DNA from: Acinetobacter shaoyimingii
GTDB taxonomy: Bacteria; Pseudomonadota; Gammaproteobacteria; Pseudomonadales; Moraxellaceae
NCBI RefSeq assembly: GCF_011578045.1
Contig: NZ_CP049801.1
Coordinates: 682,001-746,000 of the forward strand
Reading direction: 5' to 3'
DNA length: 64,000 nt
In this document: one piece after another, positions 28,004 to 38,425 of the stretch
Numbering within the stretch: the stretch's first letter is position 1
How the letters are laid out: each line of letters starts with the position of its first letter
The notes under the pieces: model-generated
What the model was told of the DNA's origin: nothing
The model's database searches: none
The model's input: the letters and a program-made list of their open reading frames with translations, nothing else
Made by a program: the position numbers and the translations under genes

Positions 28004-28753
28004 TTATTTACAAGAATCAAAACTGAATTGGATGGTATCGGTTAAAGTCGATTTTTTATAAATCCATAAAGTACGAGCTGAACGTTGCGTACGGACTTGC
28101 GAATTGGTTACTGCATCTACAACCTTTTGATCAAGTTCATTGACACCAGACAATTTTTTCAGGTCTACATCGTGAATTTTACCTTGCTTATCGACTTCGA
28201 ACTTAACTTTTACGCTGCGGTCTTGGTTTTTAAGCAAGTCTTGTTCAATTTCGATTTGTGGGGCTTGGACGTATTCAAAACCAACCGATTTATCTTTTTG
28301 CTGACGATCCCAATTTTTAGACAGACCATTCACATAGCAGATGTTGTTTTCAGATTGCTGTTGATCTGGTTTGAAACTAAATGTTTGATAACCAATGAGA
28401 GATTGGGTGTTACCATTTTTGCTAAAAGGTTTAGTTTTTGCAGCATAAACGGCTTTTAATAGAATTTGATCGAGCTTCTTAACGCCTGTACTTTCTTGAA
28501 TAGAAGCATGAGTAACTTTGCCATTTTCATCTGCTTTAATTCGGACAATAGCATGGCGTTCACGGTCATTTAAATCTGCATCATCATATTGGAATTGAGG
28601 AAATTTGACCCAGTCAATACGTGTGGTTAAATGAGCAGGTTCTGCAGTGCTGATCTGTGTTGCCAGTTTTTTGCTATTGATATTTTCTTTACTGTAAGTT
28701 GAAGTCGCTGCAAGACACAACATTAAAGTAAAACATAATTTTGATTTCATCAT
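28004..28753 (-). CDS. Secreted protein with two TonB C-terminal-like domains (paralogue)
   Basis: 249 residues: a signal peptide (ending near residue 21, AATSTYS) and two TonB_C-like modules. These lie near residues 65-110 (IVRIKADENGKVTHASI...LDQILLKAVYAAKTKP) and 175-235 (VKFEVDKQGKIHDVDL...LDQKVVDAVTNSQ). Organisation, Cys positions (NNICYV and the terminal DSCK) and repeat order match the gene immediately downstream, so the two arose by tandem duplication. They are co-oriented with about 78 bp between coding parts and are probably one transcript. No ExbB/ExbD genes nearby. Function unknown. Confidence 0.75.
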   Translation of the reverse strand: MMKSKLCFTLMLCLAATSTYSKENINSKKLATQISTAEPAHLTTRIDWVKFPQFQYDDADLNDRERHAIVRIKADENGKVTHASIQESTGVKKLDQILLKAVYAAKTKPFSKNGNTQSLIGYQTFSFKPDQQQSENNICYVNGLSKNWDRQQKDKSVGFEYVQAPQIEIEQDLLKNQDRSVKVKFEVDKQGKIHDVDLKKLSGVNELDQKVVDAVTNSQVRTQRSARTLWIYKKSTLTDTIQFSFDSCK

Positions 28754-28849
28754 TGTCTATCTTTAATTCGATTAGATTTATTGCGATTACCCTTGAACAA
28801 GACGAGTATTCACTGAAAAATAAATACTCGCAAGTTTTAATTCTTTATT

Positions 28850-30115
28850 TTATGAAGCTTGGTCTGTACCTTTGGTAATGTCTACGCCAAATAAATCTTT
28901 GGTTTTAGCCCAGCTGATGACCACCACAGCCATGGTCATACAACCACCAAAAACTGTAGCCATAATTGTGCCCATATATTTTGCGGCTAAACCTGATTCA
29001 AATGCACCAAGTTCATTACTACTCGATACAAACATGCCATTCACTGCCGCTACACGTCCACGCATGTTTTCAGGTGGATAAATCTGTAAAATGGTTTGTC
29101 TGACAACTACAGATATACTGTCACACGCACCTGTCATCGCCAGGGCTAAGAGTGATAACCACATATAATTTGAATAAGCAAAGAGCAGGGTAAACACGCC
29201 AAAGCCTGCTACTGCAAGAAGCATATTGCGCCATGCATGATGGGTAGGTGGAAACTTGGTGAGCACAATCATGGTCACTAAAGCACCGATAGATGGCGCA
29301 GCTCGTAAGTAGCCTAGACCTTCAGGACCTACTTTTAAAATGTCTTCTGCAAAAATAGGTAATAGTGCAATCACGCCGCCGAATAAAACAGAAACTAGAT
29401 CTAAAGAAATTGCCCAAAGCACGATTTTAGTTTTCCAAATAAAGCGGAAACCATCTCCTAAACTTCTTAAAACATTTTCTGTTTCAATACTTGGAAATTT
29501 TCTCTTACTTAAGAGATTGATTAGAATAAAACAGATCGCTAAAAGTGCCGCAACTGCAAATAGACTGGTTTCACGGCCTAAAAATGCCAACATGAAACCA
29601 CCAAGCATAGGACCAATAATTACACCGCTTTGCCATCCTATCGTTGTCCATGTTGCACCATTTGCATAGAGTTCACGTGGAATGAGAAATGGTTTGAGTG
29701 ATGTTGCTGAAGGATTATAAAAACCTCGAATTGTACCTAAACCAAAAATGACCGCATAAATACCCCACGACAATGCATGAACACTGATTTTTTCTAATCC
29801 ATAAGCATGAAAAAGCCCCCACAATATAAGTGGCATAGGAAAGGCAAAAAACAAACATATTTTCATAATGGTTTGTTTATTAAAGCGATCGGCAAAATAT
29901 CCACCCCAAAGCGATAAGGCAATAAAGGGGATTGCTTCGGCTAAGCCAATGAGCCCCAGCGTAAGTGGGTCTTTGGTAATTTGATAAAGCGAGTAAGCGA
30001 CAATAATTTCTTGAATTAAAATGGCTAAGGTTAAGCAAAATTGATTCAGAGTGACGATGGAAAAATCACGATAGCGTAACGCCGCGAAAGCATCCTGTGC
30101 AGGGTTCATAAACAT
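28850..30115 (-). CDS. MFS transporter, EntS/MFS_3-like
   Basis: 421-residue major facilitator protein with 12 predicted transmembrane helices. The loop 2-3 motif GGYFADRFNKQTIMK matches the MFS G-x-x-x-D-R-x-G/N signature, and DSISVVVRQTILQIYPPENMRGRVAAVNGMF... (the 5' half of this is about residue 330) resembles the MFS_3 enterobactin-exporter group. Exporter of a small molecule is the likely class; the substrate is not readable. Start either ATG 30115 or ATG 30109, two codons later. No adjacent regulator or siderophore genes. Confidence 0.85.
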   Translation of the reverse strand: MFMNPAQDAFAALRYRDFSIVTLNQFCLTLAILIQEIIVAYSLYQITKDPLTLGLIGLAEAIPFIALSLWGGYFADRFNKQTIMKICLFFAFPMPLILWGLFHAYGLEKISVHALSWGIYAVIFGLGTIRGFYNPSATSLKPFLIPRELYANGATWTTIGWQSGVIIGPMLGGFMLAFLGRETSLFAVAALLAICFILINLLSKRKFPSIETENVLRSLGDGFRFIWKTKIVLWAISLDLVSVLFGGVIALLPIFAEDILKVGPEGLGYLRAAPSIGALVTMIVLTKFPPTHHAWRNMLLAVAGFGVFTLLFAYSNYMWLSLLALAMTGACDSISVVVRQTILQIYPPENMRGRVAAVNGMFVSSSNELGAFESGLAAKYMGTIMATVFGGCMTMAVVVISWAKTKDLFGVDITKGTDQAS

Positions 30116-30344
30116 ACAAGAGAGATTTGTTGCGCAGATTATAATACTGAATGGGTTAAATGATGATCTGGCTTATGTATTTAGATATGGAAAAAACGAA
30201 TAAGCTTGCGATCGGAATATAGATAAAAATAACTGAATATGCTTTTGTTTTATACACGAATGCTTTAGAATATTCGCTCCCTTACCTGCAGGTCGTTTTT
30301 GCAATGGTGCAGACGTTCCGAACAGGTGTTCAAAAGAGGTTGTT
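30116..30344 (+). promoter_or_regulatory. rpmI-rplT leader region
   Basis: 229 bp before rpmI. A possible -10 TAGAAT is at 30266-30271 with no good -35. The transcript following it can pair ACCTG (near 30284) with CAGGT (near 30325) just before AAGAGG and the ATG. In E. coli, L20 represses rpmI-rplT through a leader structure; whether this leader is an L20 target is inference. Confidence 0.35.
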
Positions 30345-30539
30345 ATGCCTAAGATGAAAACTCGCCGTGGTGCAGCTAAGCGTTTTAAAGCTACTGCTAA
30401 CGGTTTCAAGCGTAAACAAGCGTTCAAGCGCCACATTTTGACCAAAAAATCTGCTAAGCGTATCCGTCAATTACGCGGCTGTGTAATGGTTCACGTTAGT
30501 GACGTTGCTTCAGTTCGCCGTATGTGCCCATACATCTAA
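30345..30539 (+). CDS. rpmI: 50S ribosomal protein L35
   Basis: 64 residues, highly basic, with the L35 signature [19 protein letters not shown] at the N-terminus and the [16 protein letters not shown] core. The ATG is preceded by AAGAGG. rplT starts 11 bp downstream, the universal L35-L20 pair. Confidence 0.97.
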   Translation: MPKMKTRRGAAKRFKATANGFKRKQAFKRHILTKKSAKRIRQLRGCVMVHVSDVASVRRMCPYI

Positions 30540-30550
30540 GGAGATTATAA

Positions 30551-30910
30551 ATGGCTCGTGTAAAACGTGGTGTACAGGCTCATCGCCGTCATAAAAAAAT
30601 TCTTGACCGTGCTAAAGGTTACTATGGTGCTCGTTCACGCGTATATCGCGTAGCGTTCCAAGCAGTAATTAAAGCAGGTCAATACGCTTACCGTGACCGT
30701 CGTCAAAAGAAACGTCAATTCCGCGCTTTGTGGATTGCACGTATCAATGCTGGTGCTCGCTTAAATGGTTTGTCGTACAGCCGTATGATTTCTGGTTTGA
30801 AAAAAGCAGAAGTGATCATCGACCGTCGCGTACTTGCTGACATCGCTATGCATGACGCAGTTGCATTTGCTGCTTTGGCTGAAAAAGCTAAAGGCGCATT
30901 GGCTGCTTAA
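30551..30910 (+). CDS. rplT: 50S ribosomal protein L20
   Basis: 119 residues. It binds 23S rRNA early in large-subunit assembly and often represses its own operon. Signature stretches are [16 protein letters not shown] at the N-terminus and [18 protein letters not shown] near residue 65. AAGGAG lies before the ATG. A strong terminator follows, so pheST is transcribed separately. Confidence 0.98.
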   Translation: MARVKRGVQAHRRHKKILDRAKGYYGARSRVYRVAFQAVIKAGQYAYRDRRQKKRQFRALWIARINAGARLNGLSYSRMISGLKKAEVIIDRRVLADIAMHDAVAFAALAEKAKGALAA

Positions 30911-30927
30911 TCATCTTCGATGATTTG

Positions 30928-30957
30928 AAAAAGACCGCTTTTAGCGGTCTTTTTTAT
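30928..30957 (+). terminator. Terminator after rplT
   Basis: Stem AAAGACCGCT/AGCGGTCTTT followed by a T run, 18 bp past the rplT stop. A/T flanks could also serve the convergent gene at 30969. Confidence 0.92.
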
Positions 30958-30968
30958 TAATTCGAGGG

Positions 30969-32093
30969 CTATTTTTTTGAACAAATTGCTAAAAAAATAA
31001 TAACTCCGATGGTAATAATTATGAATTTGGCAAATTCATAATGTGAAACTAACCAAAACACGCCATAAAGTAGGCCAAATGCAATCGCTAAAAATATAAT
31101 TAAATAAATTGTCGAGGCAAATGTAGTCATAGTTTCCTTTTCATTATTTTCTAAATCTTCTATGTCAGTATTAGAATCATTTTCAATTGATTTATTTTTA
31201 AGTAGATTTTTAGAAATAGAATTAAAACCTTGATCTACATATGCATTTTGATAATCATTAGCAGCGTAAGCAATAAGTTCAATAAATTTATCACTCAATT
31301 CATTTTGAAAATTATGAATTTGGGAATAATTCCTATCAATATAAGCTGAATCAGATGATCTACCTTCTATCGACATGTATATCTCATTTTCAAGCATATC
31401 TTGTAAATCAATTAATTTATTAACGAGTGAAAATGCTAGATTAAGGTCAGGGCTTGCTGAATTAAGAAATGGGTATTCATATGAATCAGCAGAGATAAAT
31501 AAATTATTAGTTAATGTTAAGCTCAAATCTTTTTTGAATTTAAATGGGTGATCTAAAAAGTCTGAACTCAATTCTTGATAATAATTTTTCCAATTTTGAG
31601 GTTGGTCAAATTCATCTAGCGTTTTTTGTTGTTTTTGATCTAGTTTAATTAATGTGAATAATGAGTACCCACAATATTGTTGAGTCGATGGAAATCCACT
31701 AAATTCACGTGGGTCAGGAGAGGTTGAAAATGGCTTCACTTTTTCTGAATGTATTTTCACTAATGCAAGGCTTTGATGCTTATTGGAAAACACAGCAAGT
31801 GGATAATTATAGGTTTCAAAATTAAATTTTTTGAAGTTGGCTGGTAGGTCAGAAAATATATGATTAAAGGGTATGATTTGGCACCGTTCAATTCCTTGTT
31901 CATGTAAATCAACGACTAGATGCTCAATCGAATCATATACAAGCTCATTGGTTTCTAAATCTCTGACTAAAAAGACATCATTACTTACCGCGCACCAATT
32001 ATGATGCATATTGTAATGATGAAGATGAGCATCAAAGTAAAGTTGGGAGTTATGTTGTAACCCTAAAATAAATTGCCAGTAATTTTTTTGCAT
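30969..32093 (-). CDS. Tail-anchored membrane protein of unknown function (374 aa)
   Basis: Not recognised. A soluble body of about 325 residues with no signal peptide is followed by two adjacent hydrophobic segments near the C-terminus (about residues 327-350 and 354-371), so it is probably anchored with the body in the cytoplasm. It is a paralogue of the protein at 32716-33768. Shared features are FLVRDLETNEL...LHEQGIERCQI (the other has FTFRDLTTQHL...LKKQGVTRLSL), DHPFKFKKDLSL (DHPLAKGF...RDLSY), and a helix ending KFIELIAYAANDYQNA (KFITKVANHYKNA). Very AT-rich. Confidence 0.7.
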   Translation of the reverse strand: MQKNYWQFILGLQHNSQLYFDAHLHHYNMHHNWCAVSNDVFLVRDLETNELVYDSIEHLVVDLHEQGIERCQIIPFNHIFSDLPANFKKFNFETYNYPLAVFSNKHQSLALVKIHSEKVKPFSTSPDPREFSGFPSTQQYCGYSLFTLIKLDQKQQKTLDEFDQPQNWKNYYQELSSDFLDHPFKFKKDLSLTLTNNLFISADSYEYPFLNSASPDLNLAFSLVNKLIDLQDMLENEIYMSIEGRSSDSAYIDRNYSQIHNFQNELSDKFIELIAYAANDYQNAYVDQGFNSISKNLLKNKSIENDSNTDIEDLENNEKETMTTFASTIYLIIFLAIAFGLLYGVFWLVSHYEFAKFIIITIGVIIFLAICSKK

Positions 32094-32372
32094 AAGTTCT
32101 TTTAATCGGATTCTTAATATGTGTTTTAAGTGATCTTAACGTGAAAATGAGAAGTTAAGAAACAAGAAGAGAATATAATTGATGAAATCAGATACACTAG
32201 GTATCGTTCAAAATTTATGATTTCTCCAATCAATAATAATCAAAATAGTCTGCTCTATGATGATTGAATTTCTGTCAGCAATTCATTACATAATCCCAAC
32301 ATCAAAAACATTGGTCATTTGCAGGCAATTCAATACAGTAAATTTGTACATCATTAAAATAGCGAGAAGCAA

Positions 32373-32573
32373 ATGCGTGTTGAAATTGAAGGTATTCAAC
32401 AAGGTTCAATAGAAGTTGAGCTTAATCTAATTCCGAGAATTGGTGAGGTCATCAAAGTCATGTACGGCCCTGATGCTGAAGTTAAGGGTGAAGTAAAATC
32501 CGTTGAGCACTATATAAATCAACATGCGAATGATCATAAAGTGATATTAAGTATTCGTCCTATAGATGATTAG
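32373..32573 (+). CDS. Small hypothetical protein (66 aa)
   Basis: Not recognised. A beta-strand-rich acidic sequence with alternating hydrophobics (MRVEIEGIQQGSIEVELNL at the start, KVILSIRPIDD at the end), no signal peptide or membrane segment. GAGAAG lies before the ATG. It lies between, and opposite in direction to, the two tail-anchored paralogues; a link to them is speculative. Confidence 0.55.
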   Translation: MRVEIEGIQQGSIEVELNLIPRIGEVIKVMYGPDAEVKGEVKSVEHYINQHANDHKVILSIRPIDD

Positions 32574-32658
32574 GCTTAAGAAAATCGTATTACAATTCGC
32601 TTATTTCGATATTTAGAATAAATAATCTGTTTTTACATTATTTCATCGAAAACAACGC

Positions 32659-32693
32659 ATAAAAAAGGAGCCATTTGATGTTCAAATGACTCC
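32659..32693 (-). terminator. Terminator after the 350-aa tail-anchored gene
   Basis: Stem GGAG(C)CATTTGA/TCAAATG(A)CTCC with a 3-nt loop; on the minus strand it is followed by TTTTTT. Confidence 0.85.
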
Positions 32694-32715
32694 TCAATAA
32701 TGAAAAAATTCTGAA

Positions 32716-33768
32716 TCAGAGCCCGAAATAATACGCACAGATACAGATAATCACGGTAATTAAAATCAGGGTAAATACGCTGCCTTTATTACTATGTTTA
32801 ACTGGATCAGGTGCTGACATGTCTGACTTTGAGTTAAAGAAGCGTTTGGCTGAATTATTTTGTGGTAGGTCTGAATCTAATGGTGAACTCATTTCCACGT
32901 TGCGAATACGTGCATTTTTATAATGGTTTGCCACTTTAGTGATAAATTTAGCGGTCAAATCTTCAAGTTTTTGGTGGAAATGCTTGAGGCTGAGTAAGGT
33001 TTCTTGTGTCAGGGCTTCGCCATTGTCATTATAAGGATGCTTGATCTTGGCTTGGACATATTGAGCAAGTGCATCTAAACGATGTAATGTTTCATTTGCA
33101 TAATCTGCATGATAATCATCAGGCAATAAAGGTAAATCTATGCTTAATTTTGGCTGTTCTGAATCGAAAGCCTGTTTTATTTGATAACCATAATATGACA
33201 GATCGCGATTTGCAGGTTCAGTGAAACCTTTAGCTAATGGATGATCAAAGAGTTCATTGTCTGTATAAACTTGAATATCTTCCCAATTTGGTTGTTGTAA
33301 ATCCGCTTCAACACGTTTGATATGTGTTGCATTTAGATCAAAACGCCACATGGTTTCAATACGGAAATCTGTTTTTTGTAAAGCAGGTGCTTCAAAATCA
33401 TTGTCACTTGTATACCATTCTGCCAGTTCTTTACCACAAATCCATGCCGTTTTTTTGTTGGCATAATGCGTCACGATAAAATGAGGGTAAGGCAGTAACT
33501 CAACATTTGGATTCGGATTTTTCTCATCAAGAAGTAAACTTGAATTATGCAGGCTGAGTCTGGTCACGCCTTGTTTTTTCAACCCTTCAAGCCACACTTG
33601 AAAATGCTGTGCAAGCAGATGTTGAGTTGTTAGATCTCGAAAAGTAAAGATATGTTGATTAAAGATAGAATGTTTCGCCCACAAATGAAGACTTAAGTTT
33701 TGACTTAAATATTCGTTACCGTATGTGACTAATGCGAATTGCTGCTTCCAAATTTGGTCGAGTGCCAT
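32716..33768 (-). CDS. Tail-anchored membrane protein of unknown function (350 aa)
   Basis: Not recognised. A soluble N-terminal body is followed by one C-terminal hydrophobic helix (FTLILITVIICICAYYFGL, the last 19 residues) directly after a basic/Ser-rich linker, a classic tail-anchor with the bulk in the cytoplasm. Clear paralogue of the protein at 30969-32093 in layout and in several conserved blocks. No catalytic motif visible. Divergent from pheS. Confidence 0.7.
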   Translation of the reverse strand: MALDQIWKQQFALVTYGNEYLSQNLSLHLWAKHSIFNQHIFTFRDLTTQHLLAQHFQVWLEGLKKQGVTRLSLHNSSLLLDEKNPNPNVELLPYPHFIVTHYANKKTAWICGKELAEWYTSDNDFEAPALQKTDFRIETMWRFDLNATHIKRVEADLQQPNWEDIQVYTDNELFDHPLAKGFTEPANRDLSYYGYQIKQAFDSEQPKLSIDLPLLPDDYHADYANETLHRLDALAQYVQAKIKHPYNDNGEALTQETLLSLKHFHQKLEDLTAKFITKVANHYKNARIRNVEMSSPLDSDLPQNNSAKRFFNSKSDMSAPDPVKHSNKGSVFTLILITVIICICAYYFGL

Positions 33769-33896
33769 CGTTCAATATCTCAGTGACAATGTTGATATTT
33801 TATACTTTTTATAATCGAAAATACTAATCTAATTGACGATCTAATTTTCCTGTCTGCTAGGCTTCATCCCACTGCATAAAAACTGTTAGAATATAG

Positions 33897-34919
<1,023 letters not shown>

Positions 34920-34934
34920 CGAATTTATTTATAT

Positions 34935-35030
34935 AACCTCTCCCTGACCTCTCCTAAAAGGAGAGGGGTTGTTAGTATGCGACGCAGGATTCTCCGCCTT
35001 ATAAAAAGGGGGAGTTAGAGGGGGATTTAA
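34935..35030. repeat. Palindromic repeat pair between pheS and pheT
   Basis: Two adjacent imperfect palindromes. The first is CCTCTCCT AAA AGGAGAGG (34948-34966), with an outer AACC(T)CTCC/GGAGAGGGGTT. The second is CTCCGCCTT...AAAAGGGGGAG followed by GAGGGGGATTT (34992-35027). The C/T- and G/A-rich composition stands out from the AT-rich surroundings and resembles the short intergenic palindromes scattered in Acinetobacter genomes. No T-run, so not a typical terminator. Confidence 0.6.
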
Positions 35031-35054
35031 GAATTTAGATATAGGTTTTTATCA

Positions 35055-37436
35055 ATGAAAATTAGCGAAAATTGGTTACGCACATGGGTCAACCCAGCGG
35101 TTGATAGCGATACCTTATCGAACCAGTTGACCATGCTAGGTTTGGAAGTGGATGATCTTGCACCAGCTGCAAAGCCTTTTACAGGCGTAGTTGTCGGTGA
35201 AGTCTTAACTGTTGAACAGCATCCAGATGCAGATCGTCTACGTGTAACGACTGTCAATATTGGTTCGGGTGAACCACTACAAATCGTCTGTGGTGCGCCA
35301 AATGTACGTGCAGGCATGAAAGCACCTGTTGCGACCATTGGTGCAGTGTTGCCAGGTGATTTCAAAATCAAAAAAGGCAAACTTCGTGGTGTTGAATCAC
35401 AAGGCATGCTGTGTGGTGCTTCTGAAATTGACCTTGAAGATAAAATTGATGGTCTATTAGAACTTCCTGCAGATGCACCAGTAGGTGTGGACATTCGTGA
35501 ATACTTAAATCTTGATGACAATGTCATTGATATCAGCATCACGCCAAACCGTGGTGACTGTTTTAGTATTCGTGGTGTGGCACGTGAAATTGGTGTGATT
35601 AACCAACTTCCTGTAACTGCACCAGCGATTCAAGAAGTTGCAGCCACTATTTCTGATGAGAAAAAAGTGGTTGTTGAAACTGATGGTTGTCCACGTTATT
35701 TAGGTCGTGTGATCAAAAATGTCAACACTAAAGCACCAACGCCTGAATGGATGGAACGAGCTTTAGCACGTTCGGGTATTCGTCAACACAGCATTTTGGT
35801 TGATATTACCAACTACGTTTTAATTGAATTGGGTCAGCCTTTACATGCATTTGATGGTGGTAAAGTTGAAGGTGCTATACATGTTCGTCAAGCGACAGCA
35901 GACGAAAAATTAACCTTATTGAATGATCAAGAAGTTGAATTGTCTGAAGATGTGATGGTCATTGCAGATGATGCCAAAGCACTCGCAATTGCAGGCATTA
36001 TGGGTGGCTTATCTTCATCAGTGACAGATGCAACCACAGAAATTTTCTTAGAATCAGCATTCTTTGCTCCGCTTGCGATTGCAGGTCGTGCACGTAAATT
36101 CGGTTTGCATACCGATGCATCACAACGTTATGAACGTGGTGTAGATTTTGAATTGCCAATGATCGCAATGCACCGTGCTTCTCAATTGATTTCTGAACTT
36201 GCTGGTGGTGAGTTTGGTCCAATTACCGTTGCTGAAAAAACTGAAATTTTACCAAAACGTGAAGCGATTGAACTCAATCAAGCACAAGTGGATCAACTTC
36301 TTGGCTATAAAGTTGAATCTGATTTTATTACGGATGCGTTAACACGTTTGGGTTGTACAGTCATTGTAAAAGCACAAGGTGAGTGGAGTGTTGTTCCACC
36401 ATCACATCGTTATGATATGGCGATTTATCAAGATTTAATTGAAGAAGTAGCACGTATTCACGGCTATGACAATATTCAAATCAGCTTGCCTGTGATTGAT
36501 GTGAAATTAGCGAAGCACCAAGATCAATTTGAATTGCCTCAGTTACGTCAAACTTTGGTAACCTTGGGATATCAAGAAGCGATTAGCTTCAGCTTTGCAG
36601 ACTTGAAACTTGAAAAACAGCTCAATCCAAGCGTGAATCCATTGGCATTGGCGAACCCAATTTCAAGTGATTTAGCGGTAATGCGTTCAACATTACTTTC
36701 AAGCTTAATTCCTTGTGTTCAATACAATATTAACCGTCAACAAAGCCGTGTTCGTTTCTTTGAATTAGGTTTGCGTTTTGATTATCAAGATGCTCAAGAT
36801 ATTGATGGTCTCAAACAAATTCCAACATTGGCAATGATTTCAGTTGGTGCAAAAACTGCTGAATCTTGGCATGGTAAAGCACAGCCAATGGATTTCTTTG
36901 ACTTAAAAGGTGAAGTGGAAGAAGTTTTAGCAGCGGCGCGAGTTAAAGTGGAATATGTGCGTTCTGAGCGTGCATGGCTACACCCTGGCCAGTCTGCTGA
37001 AATCTTAGTCGATGGAAAATCAGTCGGTTACCTCGGTCGCTTGCATCCATCATTGGAAGAAACCCTCGATTTGAACACAACTTGGGTTGCAGAAATCGAT
37101 CAATCGGCTGTTTTGCAAACTTATGTATCTAATTTTACAGAATTATCACGATTTCCATCGGTTAGACGTGATATTGCGCTTTTAATTAGTGATAAGATTA
37201 ATGTTAGTGAAATTCAGCAACTTATCGAAAAAACGGGTGGTGAGCTTTTAGACTCTACTTGGTTGTTCGATGTGTACACCGGTCAAGGTGTTGAAGATGG
37301 CAAGCGCTCATTGGCATTTGCTGTGTTATGGCAACATCCATCGCGGACACTTGAAGATGCTGAAATTAAATCCGGAATGGATAACATTATTCAAGTGTTG
37401 CAAGACACTTACCAAGCGACATTGAGGACCTCATGA
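35055..37436 (+). CDS. pheT: Phenylalanyl-tRNA synthetase beta subunit
   Basis: 793 residues. It has an N-terminal EMAP/tRNA-binding OB domain (about 40-150, [20 protein letters not shown]), the B3/B4 editing domain ([19 protein letters not shown]) and a B5 domain ([14 protein letters not shown]). The class II-like catalytic mimic and a C-terminal ferredoxin-fold anticodon-binding domain ([18 protein letters not shown]) complete it. Overlaps ihfA by ATGA, so synthesis of IHF-alpha is coupled to it, as in enterobacteria. Confidence 0.97.
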   Translation: MKISENWLRTWVNPAVDSDTLSNQLTMLGLEVDDLAPAAKPFTGVVVGEVLTVEQHPDADRLRVTTVNIGSGEPLQIVCGAPNVRAGMKAPVATIGAVLPGDFKIKKGKLRGVESQGMLCGASEIDLEDKIDGLLELPADAPVGVDIREYLNLDDNVIDISITPNRGDCFSIRGVAREIGVINQLPVTAPAIQEVAATISDEKKVVVETDGCPRYLGRVIKNVNTKAPTPEWMERALARSGIRQHSILVDITNYVLIELGQPLHAFDGGKVEGAIHVRQATADEKLTLLNDQEVELSEDVMVIADDAKALAIAGIMGGLSSSVTDATTEIFLESAFFAPLAIAGRARKFGLHTDASQRYERGVDFELPMIAMHRASQLISELAGGEFGPITVAEKTEILPKREAIELNQAQVDQLLGYKVESDFITDALTRLGCTVIVKAQGEWSVVPPSHRYDMAIYQDLIEEVARIHGYDNIQISLPVIDVKLAKHQDQFELPQLRQTLVTLGYQEAISFSFADLKLEKQLNPSVNPLALANPISSDLAVMRSTLLSSLIPCVQYNINRQQSRVRFFELGLRFDYQDAQDIDGLKQIPTLAMISVGAKTAESWHGKAQPMDFFDLKGEVEEVLAAARVKVEYVRSERAWLHPGQSAEILVDGKSVGYLGRLHPSLEETLDLNTTWVAEIDQSAVLQTYVSNFTELSRFPSVRRDIALLISDKINVSEIQQLIEKTGGELLDSTWLFDVYTGQGVEDGKRSLAFAVLWQHPSRTLEDAEIKSGMDNIIQVLQDTYQATLRTS

Positions 37437-37729
37437 CAGCATTAACAAAAGCAGAAATGGCTGATCATTTGAGTGAGCTTACGAGTTTAAATCGTCGTGA
37501 AGCAAAACAAATGGTCGAGTTGTTTTTCGAAGAAATTAGCCAAGCATTAATTGCTGGTGAACATGTGAAATTATCTGGTTTTGGTAATTTCGAACTACGT
37601 GACAAACGTCAACGTCCAGGTCGAAATCCAAAAACAGGTGAAGAAATTCCGATTTCAGCACGTCGTGTAGTGACATTCCGTGCGGGTCAGAAATTTAGAC
37701 AGCGTGTTGGTACGGAGCAAGTTGATTAA
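37433..37729 (+). CDS. ihfA: Integration host factor alpha subunit
   Basis: 98-residue DNA-bending HU/IHF family protein. [13 protein letters not shown] starts the helical dimer region. The beta arm carries [14 protein letters not shown], with the intercalating proline near residue 64, and KFRQRV closes the fold. ATG overlaps the pheT stop. A TTCG-loop terminator follows. Confidence 0.96.
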   Translation: MTALTKAEMADHLSELTSLNRREAKQMVELFFEEISQALIAGEHVKLSGFGNFELRDKRQRPGRNPKTGEEIPISARRVVTFRAGQKFRQRVGTEQVD

Positions 37730-37763
37730 GATCAGCTGCTTCAAATTATTTTAAATTGTTGAG

Positions 37764-37795
37764 GCCTCGAATAGTTCGCTATTCGGGGTTTTTTT
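37764..37795 (+). terminator. Terminator after ihfA
   Basis: Stem CCTCGAATAG/CTATTCGGGG (one G-T pair) with a TTCG tetraloop and seven T residues. Confidence 0.93.
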
Positions 37796-38105
37796 CATCC
37801 TTAAAATATTTGATTTCTTTTAAAGACTTAGATTCTCAAATGAAGTGCAACAGAGATTAAATTATCGATGAAAATCCGTTCTTTTGCTCCATATACGGCG
37901 AAGCGACAGAGGGGTATTAAACTTAAGCTCTTCCTAACGTTCGCTTATGCTTCATATTAAAGAGGCATTTTTTTACTTGCTCAGGTGAGGCAGTTTTAGC
38001 ATAAGCTTTAATGGATCAAAGAACGTTTGATCACAGAGATTTATTGCTTGTACAGAATGTGGCGATGTCGAAGCTTTTATTTTTCTAATCTATAAATAGT
38101 CGGCA
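37796..38105. other. Intergenic stretch without a recognisable gene
   Basis: About 310 bp between two terminators (ihfA and the Ala-rich lipoprotein). No ORF of note, no tRNA-like fold, no clear inverted repeat. It could be the remnant of a lost gene; I see nothing specific. Confidence 0.5.
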
Positions 38106-38136
38106 TAAAAAAAGAGAACCAGAGGTTCTCTTTTTC
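38106..38136 (-). terminator. Terminator after the Ala-rich lipoprotein gene
   Basis: Stem AAAGAGAACC/GGTTCTCTTT with a 3-nt loop and T run on the minus strand (A run on plus). Confidence 0.9.
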
Positions 38137-38152
38137 GTAATAATCGAATCGA

Positions 38153-38425
38153 TTATTGAGCAGCAGAAGCAGCAGCAGTAGCGTCAGCAGCAGCAGCAGT
38201 TGCATCAGATGCAGAAGCAGCAGCGTCAGCAGCAGCAGCGTCAGCTTGAGAAGCAACTTCAGCAGTAGCAGCGTCAGCAGCTACAGCAGCTTCAGATGCA
38301 GCTTCAGTAGCTTCAGATGCAGCAGCAGTAGCGTCAGCAACAGCATCTTCAGTTTTTTTAGCACAACCAACGAAAGCTAGTGTAGTAGCAACGGCAGCAG
38401 CAATAGCAATTTTTTTGAATAACAT
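38153..38425 (-). CDS. Alanine-rich small lipoprotein
   Basis: 90 residues with a lipoprotein signal ending in the lipobox AFVGC (C21). The 70-residue mature part is 38/70 alanine, with regularly placed Asp/Glu/Thr/Ser and only two Lys next to the cysteine. It should form a long helix or alanine-zipper coiled coil, reminiscent of Lpp/OprI-type envelope lipoproteins but without the C-terminal Lys that links Lpp to peptidoglycan. The GCA/GCT-rich coding sequence is internally repetitive and could vary in length between strains. Monocistronic. Confidence 0.8.
   Translation of the reverse strand: MLFKKIAIAAAVATTLAFVGCAKKTEDAVADATAAASEATEAASEAAVAADAATAEVASQADAAAADAAASASDATAAAADATAAASAAQ

Noticed and set aside
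27161-28753. TonB energy transducers
   Set aside because: Both proteins have cleavable-type signal peptides, no anchor or Pro-rich spacer, and no ExbB/ExbD neighbours.
30969-33768. Toxin-antitoxin or restriction role for the two tail-anchored genes
   Set aside because: No nuclease, kinase or DNA-binding motif is visible; the idea rests only on their being unrecognised and AT-rich.
38156-38380. Serine-rich ORF on the plus strand (74 codons)
   Set aside because: It is the antisense shadow of the alanine-rich lipoprotein gene; Ser codons arise from the complement of Ala codons, and there is no ribosome site.
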